Below, in pieces: positions 62,991 to 64,000 of a stretch of DNA of 64,000 bases (positions are counted from its first letter, which is position 1; each line of letters opens with the position of its first letter). Below the pieces are notes generated by a model that saw only the letters and a list, made by a program, of their open reading frames with translations, ran no database searches and was not told the origin of the DNA. The position numbers were made by a program, and so were the translations under genes. Source of the stretch: Gramella sp. AN32 (lineage in GTDB: Bacteria > Bacteroidota > Bacteroidia > Flavobacteriales > Flavobacteriaceae); assembly GCF_023718305.1 (NCBI RefSeq), contig NZ_QEYO01000002.1, forward strand, positions 360,980 to 424,979. Direction: 5' to 3'.

Positions 62991-63887
62991 ATGGGTTCCA
63001 AAAACATAAAATGGCTTTACCTGGTGATCTTATCACTGGTTTGGGGCAGTTCCTTTATTCTGATTAAAAAAGCTTTGATCGCGCTCACGCCCTTGCAGGT
63101 GGGCTCGCTTAGATTAATTTTCGCAGCTATATTTCTTGTGCTTGTAGGATTGAAGAGTTTAAAACAATTAAACCGAAAACAATGGAAATTGATCATTATT
63201 TCAGCTTTTATAGGATCATTTTTCCCGGTCTTTTTATTCGCCTATGCTGAAACCGAAATTGACAGCGCTATTGCCTCCATTCTAAATGCTACTACTCCCT
63301 TACTTACATTAATTTTCGGGGTATTTTTCTTTAAAGCAATCCTAACTCAGAATAAAACGATAGGTGTTATTGTTGGTTTGCTGGGAACTGTTGGATTAAT
63401 TCTAAGCGGCGCGAGCATTAATCCAGATCAGGATTATTTATATTCATTTTTAGTGATTATCGCGGCAACTTTTTATGCGGTTAATGTCAATATTCTGAAG
63501 TTTTACATGCAGGATATTTCCGCAGTTGCGATTACTGTGGGTAGTTTTCTGGTTTTGTCGCTTCCTGCAACAATCATCCTTTATTATACCGGTTTTTTTG
63601 AAACTGAAAGTTTAACCAGTGAACTTCAGTGGTCATTAATTTCCGTAGGAATATTGGGTGTTCTTGGCACAGGGCTGGCCATGATCTTATTTAATAAACT
63701 GGTGCAGATTTCAGATCCTGTTTTTACCACTTCGGTTACTTATATTATTCCAATCGTGGCTTTGGGCTGGGGAATTTTAGACGGAGAAGTCTTTGGTTTA
63801 TGGCAATTATTTTCCGCAGCAATTATTTTAATTGGGGTCTTTATTGTAAACCGGTCGAAAAATTTAATGCATAAAAAAAGCCGATAA
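62991..63887 (+). CDS. EamA/DMT-family transporter
   Basis: A 298-residue protein with ten predicted TM segments arranged as two EamA repeats: LYLVILSLVWGSSFILIKKAL at the start of repeat 1, AEIDSAIASILNATTPLLTLI-type helix, and ITVGSFLVLSLPATIILYYT, TSVTYIIPIVALGWGILDGE in repeat 2. Probably a metabolite or amino-acid exporter; the substrate is not predictable. Start at ATG 62991 (a TTG at 62973 is in frame). Confidence 0.9.
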   Translation: MGSKNIKWLYLVILSLVWGSSFILIKKALIALTPLQVGSLRLIFAAIFLVLVGLKSLKQLNRKQWKLIIISAFIGSFFPVFLFAYAETEIDSAIASILNATTPLLTLIFGVFFFKAILTQNKTIGVIVGLLGTVGLILSGASINPDQDYLYSFLVIIAATFYAVNVNILKFYMQDISAVAITVGSFLVLSLPATIILYYTGFFETESLTSELQWSLISVGILGVLGTGLAMILFNKLVQISDPVFTTSVTYIIPIVALGWGILDGEVFGLWQLFSAAIILIGVFIVNRSKNLMHKKSR

Positions 63888-63894
63888 TAAATAC

Positions 63895-64000
63895 CTACCG
63901 TCTGGACATATTTCTAAAGAGGATCCAACCTTGCATAATAGAGGAGAATTTTTGTAAGCCTTTCCAAAAGGTTGTGATTCCGGGTTTTCTCTCAGAGAGA
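63895..64000 (-). CDS. C-terminal end of an unidentified protein (cut by window edge)
   Basis: On the minus strand an open frame enters from the right edge and ends at TAG 63895 after 34 codons (LSERKPGITTFWKGLQKF, then SSIMQGWILFRNMSRR). Composition (Lys/Arg/Trp, no low-complexity) looks coding and the frame stops neatly in the gap after the EamA gene. The KPGIxTFWKGLQ pattern vaguely recalls C-termini of IS4-type transposases, but this is a weak impression and no identification is made. Confidence 0.4.
   Translation of the reverse strand, partial: LSERKPGITTFWKGLQKFSSIMQGWILFRNMSRR

Overview
The window looks like an ordinary chromosomal segment of a flavobacterium (Bacteroidota, Flavobacteriaceae; the gene set resembles Gramella/Salegentibacter-type marine genera, but the genus is inference). 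Supporting signs are the mutY-ssb-gldE-gldD block of gliding-motility genes, a secreted protein ending in a type IX secretion sorting domain, a DUF4270 lipoprotein, A/T-rich leaders without Shine-Dalgarno sequences, and many promoter-like elements of the Bacteroidota form TTG-N17-21-TAnnTTTG. I see no rRNA, tRNA, CRISPR, prophage or complete insertion sequence.

Layout. 1-9.2 kb: aspS (cut by the left edge), a small secreted MORN/YwqK-type protein, and a tetR-tolC-adaptor-RND efflux operon whose promoter is overlaid by a 9+9 bp inverted repeat. 9.2-15.1 kb: polyprenyl diphosphate synthase, sucA-sucB, a 37-residue predicted membrane protein and a retropepsin-like protease. 15.1-15.7 kb: a gene-free tract of dispersed repeats. 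15.7-36.5 kb: mostly single housekeeping genes (FAD oxidoreductase, omega-amidase, Ig-like lipoprotein, comF, glyS, a T9SS cargo protein, xth, a PfkB kinase, a Tas-like aldo/keto reductase, an M23 peptidase, radA), then panC-panD, a flippase-like protein and an esterase-like protein. 36.5-47.1 kb: a glycogen-synthase-like single-domain protein, DUF4270 lipoprotein, glmS, atpD-atpC, an M61 peptidase, an XRE/DUF2975 pair and nhaD.

47.2-55.9 kb is a biotin region: bioF-bioD-bioA, a repeat-filled gap of about 0.9 kb, a SET-domain protein, a ketoacyl-synthase-like protein, bioB and two tandem JmjC-like cupins. 55.9-63.9 kb holds recX, a DUF892 ferritin-like protein, rng, a 29-residue ribosomal-type basic protein, HU, mutY, ssb, gldE, gldD and an EamA transporter. 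An unidentified reading frame enters from the right edge.

I found no convincing new defence or mobile system. The points most worth a second look are: (1) short palindromes nested inside larger intergenic repeats, present in some copies and absent from others; (2) the biotin neighbourhood with a ketoacyl synthase, a SET protein and two putative Fe(II)/2-oxoglutarate oxygenases; (3) three proteins that keep a family fold but lack a hallmark motif (GT5-only glycogen synthase, esterase with GHD in place of GHS, RNase G without the CPxC zinc link); (4) two short ORFs of 37 and 29 codons; (5) promoter boxes only 3-4 nt from start codons, which suggests leaderless mRNAs.
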